Below, piece after piece: positions 49,812 to 59,115 of a DNA stretch of 64,000 nt; position 1 is the first letter of the stretch; each line of letters starts with the position of its first letter. The stretch lies in assembly GCF_035440685.1 (NCBI RefSeq), contig NZ_DAORMW010000011.1, one strand, 5' to 3'. Source of the DNA: Accumulibacter appositus. GTDB taxonomy: Bacteria > Pseudomonadota > Gammaproteobacteria > Burkholderiales > Rhodocyclaceae. The position numbers and the translations under genes are program-made. The notes beneath the pieces are model-generated. The model had not been told where the DNA came from. It saw only the letters and a list, made by a program, of their open reading frames with translations, and did not search any database.

Positions 49812-50717
49812 TCATTGCCCCTCGTCGCCGGTGGTCGTTTTGCACATCGGGAAGCCGAGGGCCTGGCGGGAATCAAGGTAAGCCTGCGCGACTTCGCGCG
49901 CCAGCGCACGTACGCGGCCAATGTAGGCGGCACGCTCGGTCACCGAGATGGCACCGCGTGCGTCGAGCAGGTTGAAGACGTGCGAGCACTTCATCACCAT
50001 TTCGTAGCCGGGCAAAGCCAGGTTCGCGGCGATCAGGCGCCGGGCTTCGGATTCGTGTTCGCTGAAGTGTCGGAAGAGCATTTCGACATTGGCCTGCTCG
50101 AAGTTGTATTTCGACTGCTCGACTTCGTTCTGGTGGAAGACGTCGCCGTAGGTCACCCGGTAGCCCGGCCCTTCGGCCCAGACCAGGTCGAAGACGTTCT
50201 CCACTCCTTGCAGGTACATCGCCAGCCGCTCGATGCCGTAGGTGATTTCGCCCAGTACCGGTTTGCAGGACAGCGAACCGACTTCCTGGAAATAGGTGAA
50301 CTGAGTCACTTCCATGCCGTCCAGCCAGACTTCCCAGCCGAGGCCCCAGGCACCCAGGGTCGGGCTCTCCCAGTCATCCTCGACGAAGCGGATGTCGTGC
50401 GCCGCGGTATCGATGCCGAGCGCGCGCAGCGAATCGAGGTAGAGATCCTGGATGTTGGCGGGTGAGGGCTTTAGCACCACCTGATACTGGTAGTAGTGCT
50501 GCAGGCGGTTCGGGTTCTCGCCGTAGCGACCGTCCTTCGGGCGGCGCGACGGTTGCACATAGGCGGCGTTCCAGGGCTCCGGGCCGATGGCGCGCAGGAA
50601 GGTCGCGGTGTGGAAAGTGCCGGCACCGACTTCGATGTCGTAGGGTTGCAGCAGCACGCAGCCCTGTTGGTCCCAGAAATTCTGGAGACGCAAAATGACT
50701 TCCTGGAATGTAGGCAT
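49812..50717 (-). CDS. glyQ: Glycyl-tRNA synthetase alpha subunit
   Basis: A 301-residue catalytic subunit of glycyl-tRNA synthetase. Highly conserved segments are FWDQQGCVLLQPYDIEVGAG (as FWDQQGCVLLQP), PSRRPKDGRYGENPNR, GWEVWLDGMEVTQFTYFQ and ALPGYEMVMKCSHVFNLLD. The ATG at 50717 gives MPTFQEVILRLQ, the standard N-terminus. First gene of the operon that continues through glyS, gmhB, plsC and the zinc protease. Confidence 0.97.
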   Translation of the reverse strand: MPTFQEVILRLQNFWDQQGCVLLQPYDIEVGAGTFHTATFLRAIGPEPWNAAYVQPSRRPKDGRYGENPNRLQHYYQYQVVLKPSPANIQDLYLDSLRALGIDTAAHDIRFVEDDWESPTLGAWGLGWEVWLDGMEVTQFTYFQEVGSLSCKPVLGEITYGIERLAMYLQGVENVFDLVWAEGPGYRVTYGDVFHQNEVEQSKYNFEQANVEMLFRHFSEHESEARRLIAANLALPGYEMVMKCSHVFNLLDARGAISVTERAAYIGRVRALAREVAQAYLDSRQALGFPMCKTTTGDEGQ

Positions 50718-50888
50718 GGGAGGGTTTTTGCACGAACGAAAAAAGGGGGATTTTACTTGGTTTCTGCCCGGACACGAATCGCTTTCGGCGCCAGAGTCGC
50801 ACCCTGCCGAGCGCGGGTGCCGGCTTCCCTGCCGGCCACGTGGCTGCATTGCCGAGGGCGCCAGCCGGCGCCCGGCGGTCGAGCTAGA

Positions 50889-51638
50889 TCATTCCGGCGT
50901 GCAGAAGCGCGGCTGCGTTGTCCATCCGCGTGGCCGCGTGGCTAGGCTCGCCTGATACGCCGAGAGGGCGACCAGTTGCGCATTGTCGTATTTTGCGATC
51001 AGCCGGACCATATCCGGATGCGCATTACCGCGTTTGCCATCACGGATTTCGGCCAGTTGGCGCAGCAGATAGGCGTAATGTTGCCCGGCGAGGACCGGGT
51101 AGAACTTCTCCTGCATGCCGTCACCGCTCAGGCCATGGCATAGGCTGCATTCCTTTTCAAAAAGCCTCTTGCCATAAGCGATCTGCTCGGCCGCATCTGG
51201 GGCTTGGTACTGGCCCGCGCCGCGAGGAATGCAGAGCGTTGCGATATAGCTTGCGACATCGGCGAGTGCCTGCGCGTCTGGCAGCTCGATGGCGAAGGGG
51301 TACATCGTCGGGTTGTCGCGGACGCCGGCACGAATATCGGCCAATTGCTTGATCAGCACCGTGCGGTGCTGGCCCGCCAGTTGCGGGATGCCGCCGTCCG
51401 GATTACCGCCGCCGTTCGGCAGGTGGCAGGCTGCGCAGTAGGCTTGGTAGGTGACCTCGCCGGCTTTGCTGTCACCCATCAAGGTCAGGGCCGCGTCCTT
51501 CTCGGGGTAGGCGGCGTTCCATTGGGAGTCCGGGCGCTTGCCGCTGACACTGACTGCTGTTTCTGGCGCGGCCAGAGCGAAGGGGGGAAATACAGTCAAA
51601 GTCAGAGATATGGCAACAATCAGTTCTTTGAACATCAT
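50889..51638 (-). CDS. Periplasmic diheme cytochrome c
   Basis: A 249-residue exported cytochrome of the c4/c553 type. Signal peptide 1-23 (cleavage after ALA), heme motifs YCAACH and CSLCH, and distal Met candidates in DNPTMYPFA and HPDMVRLI. Each half has IPQLAGQHRTVLIKQL-like and YPVLAGQHYAYLLRQL segments, showing the duplicated structure of cytochrome c4. Probably an electron carrier to a terminal oxidase or reductase. Two ATGs (51638, 51635) are both possible; GGAGGGAG precedes them. Confidence 0.88.
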   Translation of the reverse strand: MMFKELIVAISLTLTVFPPFALAAPETAVSVSGKRPDSQWNAAYPEKDAALTLMGDSKAGEVTYQAYCAACHLPNGGGNPDGGIPQLAGQHRTVLIKQLADIRAGVRDNPTMYPFAIELPDAQALADVASYIATLCIPRGAGQYQAPDAAEQIAYGKRLFEKECSLCHGLSGDGMQEKFYPVLAGQHYAYLLRQLAEIRDGKRGNAHPDMVRLIAKYDNAQLVALSAYQASLATRPRGWTTQPRFCTPE

Positions 51639-51896
51639 TGCTCCCTCCGTGAAAACTGCTTTTGTTTCCGATTGGAATGCGCACTTCGTTTTACAGCATC
51701 GATTGCGCCGTGTAAACGAGATTCATTGTCAAGCAGAGAATGCGTCCGGCATGCCGGCGCACGGCTTTATCAATCGGCGAAAATCTGCGGATAAATAAAC
51801 GCCCTTCGCGCCGCCTGTGCAAAAAATCACCAGGCCTTGCCCATCACGAGCGGGAAAAGTCGTTCACTATCCGAAGATTACGCAGATTTCCACAGA

Positions 51897-53435
51897 TTAA
51901 AGCGGTCGGCGGAGCAGTGCCAGTAGCCCTGTCAGCAGCGCCGACAGGGTGATTGCCGGCCAGTTGCCGAAGCGTACGAAGGGGGTCGCACCGGAGTAGC
52001 CCTGCACTTCGTCGACCAGTGCACCGCGCGTGAAGGGAGGCAGGGTGGAACGTACGCGGCCATCGACATCGACGATCGCGGTCATGCCGGTGTTGGTCGC
52101 GCGCAGCATCATGCGGCCGCTTTCCAGGGTGCGCATCTGGGCAATCTGCAGATGCTGTGCCGGCGCCAGCGAGTTACCGAACCAGGCCACATTGGAAATG
52201 TTGACCAGGAGCGTCGCGGCCGGCAGGGCGCCGATGATCTCCTCGCCGAAGGCGTCTTCGTAGCAGATGTTCACGGCTACCTTCTGGCCGGCCAGCTGCA
52301 AGTGGGGCTGTCGTGCTGCACCGGCCGTGAAGTCGGACATCGGGATATTGGCCATGGCCATGAACCAGGCAAAACCTGGCGGCACGAATTCGCCGAAAGG
52401 CACCAGATGCACCTTACTGTAGCGCTGTGACGGCGTGCTGCCGAGACTCACCGCGGCGTTGAAGTATTGCCGTCCCTCGGCGACAGCAATGCCAAGCAGC
52501 AGTTCGCCTTGCTGGCGCAGGGCCAGCTTGCGCAACTCCTCGAGATACTCGGCGGGAATCTGGTCAAGAAAAGCGGGCAGTGCGGTTTCCGGCAGGATCG
52601 TCAGTTGCGCGGGGTTTTCCTGCGCCAACCGGTAGTAGGTGCGCAGCGAATCGGCGAAGCGCTCCGGACGCCATTTGATCTCCTGCGCGACATTGCCCTG
52701 CAACAGCGCCACTGACACGGGTTCGCCGATGGCCTGCGTCCAGCGCACTTCACGCAGCAAGGCGCCGGCGCCCAGGAGCAGGGCGAGAGCCAGCAAGGGC
52801 AGTGCCGGCAAGCAGCGCGTTCGCTCTTCACGGCCGCGCCCTGGCGCGCGCAGGGCGACGCGCAGCAACTCGCCAAACAGCGCTCCGCTGAGCGCTGCCG
52901 AAAGCGTTACGCCATAAACGCCGAGCAGTGGGGCGTAGCCGGCGAGCGGGCTCGGCGGGACATGTGCGTAGCCCGCAGCGAGCCACGGAAAGCCGCTGAA
53001 TACCCAGGAGCGCAGCCACTCGGCCAGGGTCCACAGACTGGCGAAAAGAAGCACCCGCGGTAGCCAGCCGGCAGCGGCGAGACGAACGAAGAGCGCTCCG
53101 GCGAGCGCCGGAAACAGGCTCAGTACCAGGCAGAAAAGAAGCGTCGCCAGGCCGGCCAGCCACGCCGGCATGCCACCGAAGACGCTGAGGCTGACATAGA
53201 CCCAGCTCACGCCGGCCAGGAACAGGCCGAAAGCAAAGGCCGCGCCGAGCAGGGCGCCGCGACGCGGGCTGCGCGCGCCCTCGGTCTCGGCGCCGAGCAG
53301 GGCGAAAAGGCCACCCAGACTCAGCCAGTTGATCGGAAACCAGGCGAAGGGCGCGAAGGCGAAGACCCCCGCGGCGCCGATCAGCAGCGCAGCGAGCAGT
53401 CGCCAGTAAAATCCCTTAGTCGGCTGGGTCAGCAT
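51897..53435 (-). CDS. lnt: Apolipoprotein N-acyltransferase Lnt
   Basis: A 512-residue inner-membrane enzyme that adds the third acyl chain to lipoproteins. About six N-terminal helices precede a nitrilase-type domain with the triad Glu in TILPETALPAF, Lys in YSKVHLVPFGEFVP and Cys in NICYEDAFGEE. It would process the lipoproteins encoded in this window. Overlaps the corC end by 20 bases. Confidence 0.96.
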   Translation of the reverse strand: MLTQPTKGFYWRLLAALLIGAAGVFAFAPFAWFPINWLSLGGLFALLGAETEGARSPRRGALLGAAFAFGLFLAGVSWVYVSLSVFGGMPAWLAGLATLLFCLVLSLFPALAGALFVRLAAAGWLPRVLLFASLWTLAEWLRSWVFSGFPWLAAGYAHVPPSPLAGYAPLLGVYGVTLSAALSGALFGELLRVALRAPGRGREERTRCLPALPLLALALLLGAGALLREVRWTQAIGEPVSVALLQGNVAQEIKWRPERFADSLRTYYRLAQENPAQLTILPETALPAFLDQIPAEYLEELRKLALRQQGELLLGIAVAEGRQYFNAAVSLGSTPSQRYSKVHLVPFGEFVPPGFAWFMAMANIPMSDFTAGAARQPHLQLAGQKVAVNICYEDAFGEEIIGALPAATLLVNISNVAWFGNSLAPAQHLQIAQMRTLESGRMMLRATNTGMTAIVDVDGRVRSTLPPFTRGALVDEVQGYSGATPFVRFGNWPAITLSALLTGLLALLRRPL

Positions 53436-54258
53436 GCGGCGGTGGCTTGACGAGCAGGGTGTGGATGCGGCGGCTATCGGCGCGGAGGACCTGGAAGTGC
53501 GTTCCGGCGATGGCGAACTCCTCGTCGCACTGCGGCACCCAGCCGAGGTGGTGCAGGATCAGGCCACCGACGGTCAGGCTCTTTTCGTCGTGCAGCTGGG
53601 TTCCGAAGGCGGCGTTGAACTCGGCCACCGCCGTCTGGGCCTTGACCCGGTAGAGGCCGCTGGCTTCGATCTGGATGTTCTCGTCGCCTTCGTCGCTGCC
53701 GGTGTCGTGCTCGTCCTCGATTTCACCGACGATTTGTTCGAGCACGTCTTCGATGGTGATCACGCCGGCAACGCCGGCGTATTCGTCGACCACCACCGCC
53801 AGGTGATTGTGCGAGACGCGGAATTCGCGCAGCAGGACGTCGAGGCGCTTGAATTCGGGGATGAACATTGCCGGACGTAGCCAGTCGCGAAGGCGGAAGT
53901 CGTCGTCGCGCGGCACGCGCAATAGATCCTTGGCCAGCAGAATGCCGATCACGTTGTCGCGATTGCCGTCGATGACCGGCAGGCGCGAATGGGCGGTCCG
54001 GTTGACGTGCGCGATGACCTCCGCCAGCGAGTCTTCCATGTCGATCACTTCCATCTGCGAGCGTGGCACCATGACTTCGCGGGCGGTGATCTGTGACGCC
54101 GCGAGTGCACCTTCGGTGATGCTCAGGGCATCGGCGTCGAGCAGCTGGCGCTGGTGAGCAGAACGCAACAACTGGATCAGTTGCTGGCGGTCTTCGGGTT
54201 CGCGCTGGAGGAGTGAAGAGAGGCGCTCGAACAAGCCGGGGCTGTGGCTATCATCCAT
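53416..54258 (-). CDS. corC: CBS-domain protein CorC
   Basis: A 280-residue cytoplasmic protein of the CorC/HlyC family linked to magnesium and cobalt efflux. Two CBS domains (AREVMVPRSQMEVIDM and EFKRLDVLLREFR...VVVDEYAGVAGVITIEDV) are followed by the CorC_HlyC domain with LHDEKSLTVGGLILHHLG (LTVGGLILHHLG). No DUF21 membrane part. Belongs to the conserved miaB-phoH-ybeY-corC-lnt cluster. Confidence 0.94.
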   Translation of the reverse strand: MDDSHSPGLFERLSSLLQREPEDRQQLIQLLRSAHQRQLLDADALSITEGALAASQITAREVMVPRSQMEVIDMEDSLAEVIAHVNRTAHSRLPVIDGNRDNVIGILLAKDLLRVPRDDDFRLRDWLRPAMFIPEFKRLDVLLREFRVSHNHLAVVVDEYAGVAGVITIEDVLEQIVGEIEDEHDTGSDEGDENIQIEASGLYRVKAQTAVAEFNAAFGTQLHDEKSLTVGGLILHHLGWVPQCDEEFAIAGTHFQVLRADSRRIHTLLVKPPPHADPAD

Positions 54259-54282
54259 AAAGAGGTTTCGAGGATTGAGGCG

Positions 54283-54360
54283 TTACCGTGAAAGTCGCGC
54301 ATGCGACTCGCGAAACTCCCTTCTCCCCTCTGCGGGAGAAGGGCCGGGGAAAGAGGGGGG
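54283..54360. repeat. Interspersed repeat, copy C (outer element without inner module)
   Basis: TTACCGTGAAAGTCGCGCAT then GCGACTCGCGAAACTCCC, with arms GTCGCG.CGCGAC able to pair and a second hairpin CCCTTCTCCC/GGGAGAAGGG (54318-54342). The rest is G-rich. It lies between ybeY and corC inside a conserved operon. Confidence 0.75.
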
Positions 54361-54369
54361 GCTGACGCC

Positions 54370-54837
54370 TCAATCCTCGCTGCCGTAGGGATCCGGATAG
54401 CCGAGGTCGGCGAGGATGTTGCGTTCGAGGTCCTCCATCGCGCGTGCTTGTTCCTCGCTTTCTTCATGGTCGTGGCCCTGCAGATGCAGCATGCCATGCA
54501 CGACCAGATGGGCGTAATGCGCATCCAGTGATTTGTCCTGTGCGGCCGCCTCGCGGGCGACGACGGGCACACAGAGGACCAGGTCACCACAGAGCTGCGG
54601 TTCGAGCGCGTACGGAAAGGAGAGGACATTGGTGGCGTCCTCCTGGCTGCGGTACTCGCGGTTCAGTCGCCGTCCTTCGTCGGCAGCGACGAAGCGCACG
54701 GTCACCCGCCCGTCCTGGTTCTCGCTCTCGGCCAACGCGGCGCGTGCCCAGGCGCGTACGCGCGGCTTCTTCGGCAGGCTTTGGCGGTCGCAGGCGTACT
54801 GCACTTCAACCTCGAGCTGCTCAGTTTTTTTCGGCAT
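54370..54837 (-). CDS. ybeY: Endoribonuclease YbeY
   Basis: A 155-residue zinc endoribonuclease for 16S rRNA 3' maturation and ribosome quality control. Motif VVHGMLHLQGHDHE supplies three zinc His; the segment LNREYRSQEDATNVLSFPY (as NREYRSQEDATNVLSF) is diagnostic. Overlaps the phoH end by 17 bases. Confidence 0.96.
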   Translation of the reverse strand: MPKKTEQLEVEVQYACDRQSLPKKPRVRAWARAALAESENQDGRVTVRFVAADEGRRLNREYRSQEDATNVLSFPYALEPQLCGDLVLCVPVVAREAAAQDKSLDAHYAHLVVHGMLHLQGHDHEESEEQARAMEDLERNILADLGYPDPYGSED

Positions 54838-55864
54838 GGTGTCGGGCCCTGGTTTTGGCCTCGATCGCTTCCAGGGCCGCGGTGTGTGCTTCGTAAGCCG
54901 AGACGATCCTGGCCACCAGCGGGTGCCGGACGACGTCTTCCTTGAGGAACTCGGTGAAGGCGATGCCGCGCACCTCCTGGAGGATCAGACGCGCTTCGAC
55001 GAGGCCGCTCTTCTGGCCGCGCTGCAAGTCGATCTGGGTGACGTCGCCGGTGACCACCGCCTTGGCACCGATGCCGATGCGCGTCAGAAACATCTTCATC
55101 TGTTCCGGGGTCGTGTTCTGCGCTTCGTCGAGGATGATGAAGGCGTGGTTCAGGGTGCGACCGCGCATGTAGGCCAGTGGCGCGATCTCTATCGCGCCAC
55201 GCTCGAAGAGCTTGCCGACGCGCTCGAAGCCCATCAGGTCGTAGAGGGCATCGTAAAGCGGGCGCAGATAGGGATCGACCTTCTGGTTCAGGTCGCCCGG
55301 CAGGAAGCCCAGGCGTTCGCCGGCCTCGACCGCCGGGCGGGTAAGGACGATGCGCTGCACCAGCTCGCGCTCGTAGGCGTCGACCGCTGAAGCGACGGCG
55401 AGGTAGGTCTTGCCCGTGCCGGCCGGGCCGGTGCCGAAGGTAATGTCGTGTTCCTGGATGTGCTTGAGGTATTCGATCTGCCGCGGCGTGCGGCCGTGCA
55501 GTTCGCTCTTGCGGGTCATCAGCGCCGGCGAGACGCCGCCACCGGACGATACCTTGTGCACCGGCCGGTTGAGGATCTCGATCAGGCCGAGCTGAATTTC
55601 GTCGACCGACAATGCTTCCTTGGCGTGCGCGTAGAACTGTTGCAGCGCCTCCGAGGCGCGCGTCGTCTGCGCGCTTTCGCCGCGCAGCGTGAAGCGCTCG
55701 CCGCGGCGGGCGATCGAAACGTCGAGGGCGGTCTCGATCTGGCGCAGGTTCTCGTCGAGTGCGCCGCACAGGTTGGCCAGGTGCTTGTTATTGACCGGTG
55801 AGAGCAGCAGTTCGATGGCCCGGCTCTTGGTTTCAGTCTTGTTTTCAGCTGTCTTGACGTTCAT
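54821..55864 (-). CDS. phoH: PhoH-family ATPase (YbeZ)
   Basis: A 347-residue cytoplasmic ATPase that partners YbeY. Walker A FGTGPAGTGKTYLAV, Walker B FIILDEAQNTTPEQMKMF, and RPAVEAGERLGFLPGDL. The ATG at 55864 overlaps the miaB stop by ATGA. Length is normal. Confidence 0.95.
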   Translation of the reverse strand: MNVKTAENKTETKSRAIELLLSPVNNKHLANLCGALDENLRQIETALDVSIARRGERFTLRGESAQTTRASEALQQFYAHAKEALSVDEIQLGLIEILNRPVHKVSSGGGVSPALMTRKSELHGRTPRQIEYLKHIQEHDITFGTGPAGTGKTYLAVASAVDAYERELVQRIVLTRPAVEAGERLGFLPGDLNQKVDPYLRPLYDALYDLMGFERVGKLFERGAIEIAPLAYMRGRTLNHAFIILDEAQNTTPEQMKMFLTRIGIGAKAVVTGDVTQIDLQRGQKSGLVEARLILQEVRGIAFTEFLKEDVVRHPLVARIVSAYEAHTAALEAIEAKTRARHHAEKN

Positions 55865-57240
55865 GCTGCCTGCCCCGCGTTGTGGTTGACGATCTCGCCG
55901 CGCAGCGAGTGCGGCAGTGCGGCGCTGATGCGCACATCGACGAAACGATCGAGCCACTGCGTGGCGTCGGCACGATCGCTGGCGAAATTGACCACCCGGT
56001 TATTGTCGGTGCGTCCGGCCAGCTCGCTCTTGTCCTTTCTCGACAGGCCTTCCACGAGCACCCGCTGCACGCTGCCGACCATGGCCAGCGATACGTCCTG
56101 CGCCAGGCCGTCGATGCGCTGCTGCAGGCGCTGCAGGCGTTCGAGCTTGACCTCTGGCGGCGTGTCGTCGGCGAGATCGGCCGCTGGGGTGCCCGGCCGC
56201 GCGCTGTAGATGAACGAGAACGAGGCGTCGAAGCCGACATCGTCGATCAGCTTCATCGTCTTCGCGAAGTCGTCGGCGGTCTCGCCGGGAAAGCCGACGA
56301 TGAAGTCGGACGAGAGCGAGAGGTCGGGCCGTGCCGCGCGCAGCCTGCGCACCAGGCTCTTGTATTCGAGCGCCGTGTAGCCGCGCTTCATCGCCGCCAG
56401 GACGCGGTCGGAGCCCGACTGAACGGGCAGATGCAGATGCGAGACCAGCTTCGGCACGCTGGCGTAGACGTCGATCAGCCGTGCGGTCACCTCGCGCGGG
56501 TGCGAGGTGGTGTAGCGGATACGTTCGATTCCCGGGATCTCTGCGATGTATTCGATGAGCAGCGCCAGATCGGCCGCTTCCTCGCCGGGTAGCGCCTGGC
56601 CGTTGCCGGCCATCGCGCCGCGGTAGGCATTGACGTTCTGGCCGAGCAGGGTCACTTCCCTTACGCCCTGATCGGCCAGGCCGGCGACCTCGGTCAATAC
56701 GTCATGGAAGGGGCGCGAGACCTCGTCGCCACGCGTGTAGGGAACGATGCAGAACGAACAGAACTTGCTGCAACCTTCCATGATCGAGACGAAGGCGGTC
56801 GCGCCCGTGACGGTCGCTGGCGGCAGCTTGTCGAACTTCTCGATCTCGGGGAACGAGATGTCGACCTGCGCCCTGCCCAGGCGTCGCCGTTCGGCAATCA
56901 ACTGCGGCAGGCGGTGCAGCGTCTGCGGTCCGAAAACGACATCCACGTAGGGGGCGCGCGCAACGATCGCCGCGCCTTCCTGGCTGGCTACGCAACCGCC
57001 AACACCGATTACCAGGTCGGGATTGGCGCGTTTCAGCAGGCGGACCCTGCCGAGGTCGTGAAAAACGCGTTCCTGCGCTTTCTCGCGTACCGAGCAGGTG
57101 TTGAAGAGAATGATGTCGGCGTCGTCGGGGGTGTCGGTCTTGACGATGTCTTCCGATGCGGCGAGTACGTCGGCCATCTTGTCCGAGTCGTACTCGTTCA
57201 TCTGGCACCCGAAGGTGCGGATGAACAGTTTTTTGGCCAT
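55861..57240 (-). CDS. miaB: tRNA-2-methylthio-N6-dimethylallyladenosine synthase MiaB
   Basis: A 459-residue radical-SAM methylthiotransferase modifying A37 of tRNAs. N-terminal domain with TFGCQMNEYDSDKM, FNTCSVREKA and GGCVASQEG supplies the auxiliary cluster cysteines; the radical-SAM motif is CSKFCSFCIVPYTRG; a C-terminal TRAM domain ends the protein. Coupled to phoH by an ATGA overlap. Confidence 0.97.
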   Translation of the reverse strand: MAKKLFIRTFGCQMNEYDSDKMADVLAASEDIVKTDTPDDADIILFNTCSVREKAQERVFHDLGRVRLLKRANPDLVIGVGGCVASQEGAAIVARAPYVDVVFGPQTLHRLPQLIAERRRLGRAQVDISFPEIEKFDKLPPATVTGATAFVSIMEGCSKFCSFCIVPYTRGDEVSRPFHDVLTEVAGLADQGVREVTLLGQNVNAYRGAMAGNGQALPGEEAADLALLIEYIAEIPGIERIRYTTSHPREVTARLIDVYASVPKLVSHLHLPVQSGSDRVLAAMKRGYTALEYKSLVRRLRAARPDLSLSSDFIVGFPGETADDFAKTMKLIDDVGFDASFSFIYSARPGTPAADLADDTPPEVKLERLQRLQQRIDGLAQDVSLAMVGSVQRVLVEGLSRKDKSELAGRTDNNRVVNFASDRADATQWLDRFVDVRISAALPHSLRGEIVNHNAGQAA

Positions 57241-57262
57241 GTTTTACTTGCGTATGAGGTGA

Positions 57263-57619
57263 CTAGCGTGGGCGAGGCGCCGAGGATTCGCTCGGCGTCA
57301 GCATCCAGACGCGATGGATCGCGCCCGAAGCGTTGGGGAGATAGACGACTTCCACCGGGCTCTGGACCTGCATTGGCATCACGATCAGGTTTTGCCGGCT
57401 ACGGATCTGAGCCGTCGGGGCGAGCCGCCATTGCTGGCCGTCGATGATCAGGAAACCGTCTCCGGTGGGTGGCTGCATGACGCCCTTGCGGGCTTCGTCG
57501 GGCAGCGCTCGTGCGAGTCCGGCCGGCTCGTTGAGGATGCGTGGGTCGGGCGCAGGTTCCATTGCCATCTCGGCGACGCTGCTGAGAATGGTGTATAGGA
57601 GGGCGGCAGGGATGTCCAT
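57263..57619 (-). CDS. Conserved hypothetical protein
   Basis: A 118-residue protein I do not recognise. N-terminal MDIPAALLYTILSS, then a Pro-rich region and two beta-rich segments (FLIIDGQQWRLAPTAQIRS, LIVMPMQVQSPVEVVYL). The gap to miaB is 22 bases in the same direction, so cotranscription is likely. No catalytic motif seen. Confidence 0.6.
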   Translation of the reverse strand: MDIPAALLYTILSSVAEMAMEPAPDPRILNEPAGLARALPDEARKGVMQPPTGDGFLIIDGQQWRLAPTAQIRSRQNLIVMPMQVQSPVEVVYLPNASGAIHRVWMLTPSESSAPRPR

Positions 57620-57714
57620 CGGGCCATTATAGACACGCTCGCCGGCGGCTGTCAGCTTTCGGCCGCTTTCGCCGTTGTGGCGAGCGCCACAAGCAGCGTA
57701 GAATGGCGACCTTC

Positions 57715-57788
57715 GCGGGCGTCGTATAATGGTAATACCCTAGCTTCCCAAGCTAGAGCCGAGGGTTCGATTCCCTTCGCCCGCTCCA
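57715..57788 (+). tRNA. tRNA-Gly(CCC)
   Basis: 74 bases including an encoded CCA. Acceptor arms GCGGGCG/CGCCCGC pair perfectly; the anticodon stem is CTAGC/GCTAG with loop TTCCCAA, anticodon CCC; the T arm is GAGGGTTCGATTCCCTT. A degraded accessory segment follows, and tRNA 3' ends are common integration sites, but no second copy of the 3' end is visible in the window. Confidence 0.95.
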
Positions 57789-58145
57789 TCTCCCGTCTAT
57801 CGTGCTGATTTCATTGGCATTGGCCCCGAGGTCCGCGAGCTGCCCGGCAAAACTACACTAAGGTAGTTCCCACATGCACGGGAACTCGGGTCTCTATCGC
57901 CGCCCCAGCGGCATCTACGCTGTTCGCACTTCTGTCCGCACACCTCTGCTGGCGCACCGTCGGCAAGCCTAAGCTGCGAGCGAGCTTGGTCTGGCGGCAG
58001 TTTGCGGTCAAGTGCGCTCACTCAACGATGCTCAAGGCGCCATGGCGAGCGCCAGCAGCATTTTGTGCTTGCGTCGTTCAGCATATGAAAAGAAGATATC
58101 TCCTCGGGCGGCCTGGACTTGGGCTGCCGAGCCGAGAAGAAGAAC
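57789..58145. other. Spacer after tRNA-Gly with a small hairpin
   Basis: 357 bases without a gene. AGTTCCC (57865-57871) and GGGAACT (57880-57886) form a perfect 7-base stem. The rest shows no recognisable signal. Confidence 0.4.
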
Positions 58146-58793
58146 ATGCCCGCTCAAATCTTCATCAGCTACCGACGAAGCGAGGCCGCGGGCCACGTCC
58201 GCTGGCTACGCGACCGACTGGCGCATTGGTTCGATGCCGAATCGCTGTTCTACGATCAGGGCAGCATCGACAGCGGTGAGCGCTTCCCGGAAGTGTTGGC
58301 TGAACGGCTGGCCGGCGCGGATTTTCTTGAAGAGAGTCTGGCCGGTCGGCGCCGCGATGACTTGCGGGCGCTCAGCGCTGACCTGGACGGCTTGCCGCTG
58401 GCACTCGAACAGGCCGCCAGCTATCTCGAGGAACAGGCGCTGGCGTTGCGTTGGCGGGTGCTGGGCGAGGAGCACCCGGATACGTCGATCTCCGCGTGGA
58501 ATCTGTTCGCCACGCTCCACCAGGCCGAGGAGACCGAGGCCGCCAGAGCAGGCTCGGTGAGCATCTGCTGTGGCTTGCCGAGCGCGATCCGGCCAGGCTT
58601 GGCGGCGATCAGCGAACGATTCGAGGTCTTGTCAGGGAGTTTGCCGGTCTCGATGACGGGGAATCGTCGTCATCGTCGCACGACCGGAGCGGTTCGCCAT
58701 TGGCGTGCGCTTTCGCGGTTCGCGCTCACTGCCAAAACGCGCACGCGGGGTAGCCGAGAGCTGCTGGCGCTCGTTCCACGCGAAACGACATAG
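58146..58793 (+). pseudogene. Collapsed TIR / NB-ARC / TPR gene
   Basis: The ATG at 58146 begins a TIR domain (MPAQIFISYRRSEAAGHV, SLFYDQGSIDSGERFPEV) that breaks off after about 60 residues. Without a gap the frame enters LPLALEQAASYLEEQA, the end of an NB-ARC domain, and then LRWRVLGEEHPDTSISAWNL, a tetratricopeptide-type repeat. The expected hundreds of residues between these parts are missing, so at least two internal deletions occurred. Around 58550 the homology shifts to another frame (LLWLAERDPARLGGDQRTI), showing a frameshift too. The intact gene was probably a TIR-STAND immune-type protein. Confidence 0.75.
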
Positions 58794-58817
58794 AGCCAGG
58801 AAACGCACATCCGCGCA

Positions 58818-58860
58818 TTTACATTTAACAAAAACCTGGCTAGTGTACAGACGTCGTACA
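58818..58860 (+). promoter_or_regulatory. Candidate vapBC promoter and operator
   Basis: TTTACA (58818) and TAGTGT (58841) are spaced by 17 bases as a weak -35/-10 pair. The palindrome TGTAC-N7-GTACA at 58844-58860 overlaps the -10, as expected for autoregulation by the antitoxin, and lies 18 bases before the vapB start. Confidence 0.45.
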
Positions 58861-58878
58861 TCCATAACGAGGTTGGCA

Positions 58879-59115
58879 ATGCGCACTACCAAGTCTTTCA
58901 AGAATGGCAACTCGCAGGCTGTTCGCATCCCGGCTGATATTGCCTATGAGCGCATGGATATGGACCTGGAGATCGAACGGGAAGGGGATGAAATCCGCAT
59001 TCGCCCCGCTCGGCGCTCGTTGTCTGGCGTGCTGACGAAGTTCGCAAAATTCTCGACGGACTTCATGGCGGAAGGTCGCGGGGATCAGGAGCAAGCCGAA
59101 AGGGACTCGCTGTAA
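58879..59115 (+). CDS. vapB: VapB-type antitoxin (AbrB/SpoVT fold)
   Basis: A 78-residue antitoxin. The N-terminal DNA-binding swapped-hairpin domain shows TTKSFKNGNSQAVRIPADI and IEREGDEIRIRPARR, the VagC/MazE pattern. The C-terminal acidic tail (FMAEGRGDQEQAERDSL) should cover the toxin active site. The ATG at 58879 was chosen for this homology. Stop and the vapC start share an A (TAATG). Confidence 0.9.
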   Translation: MRTTKSFKNGNSQAVRIPADIAYERMDMDLEIEREGDEIRIRPARRSLSGVLTKFAKFSTDFMAEGRGDQEQAERDSL

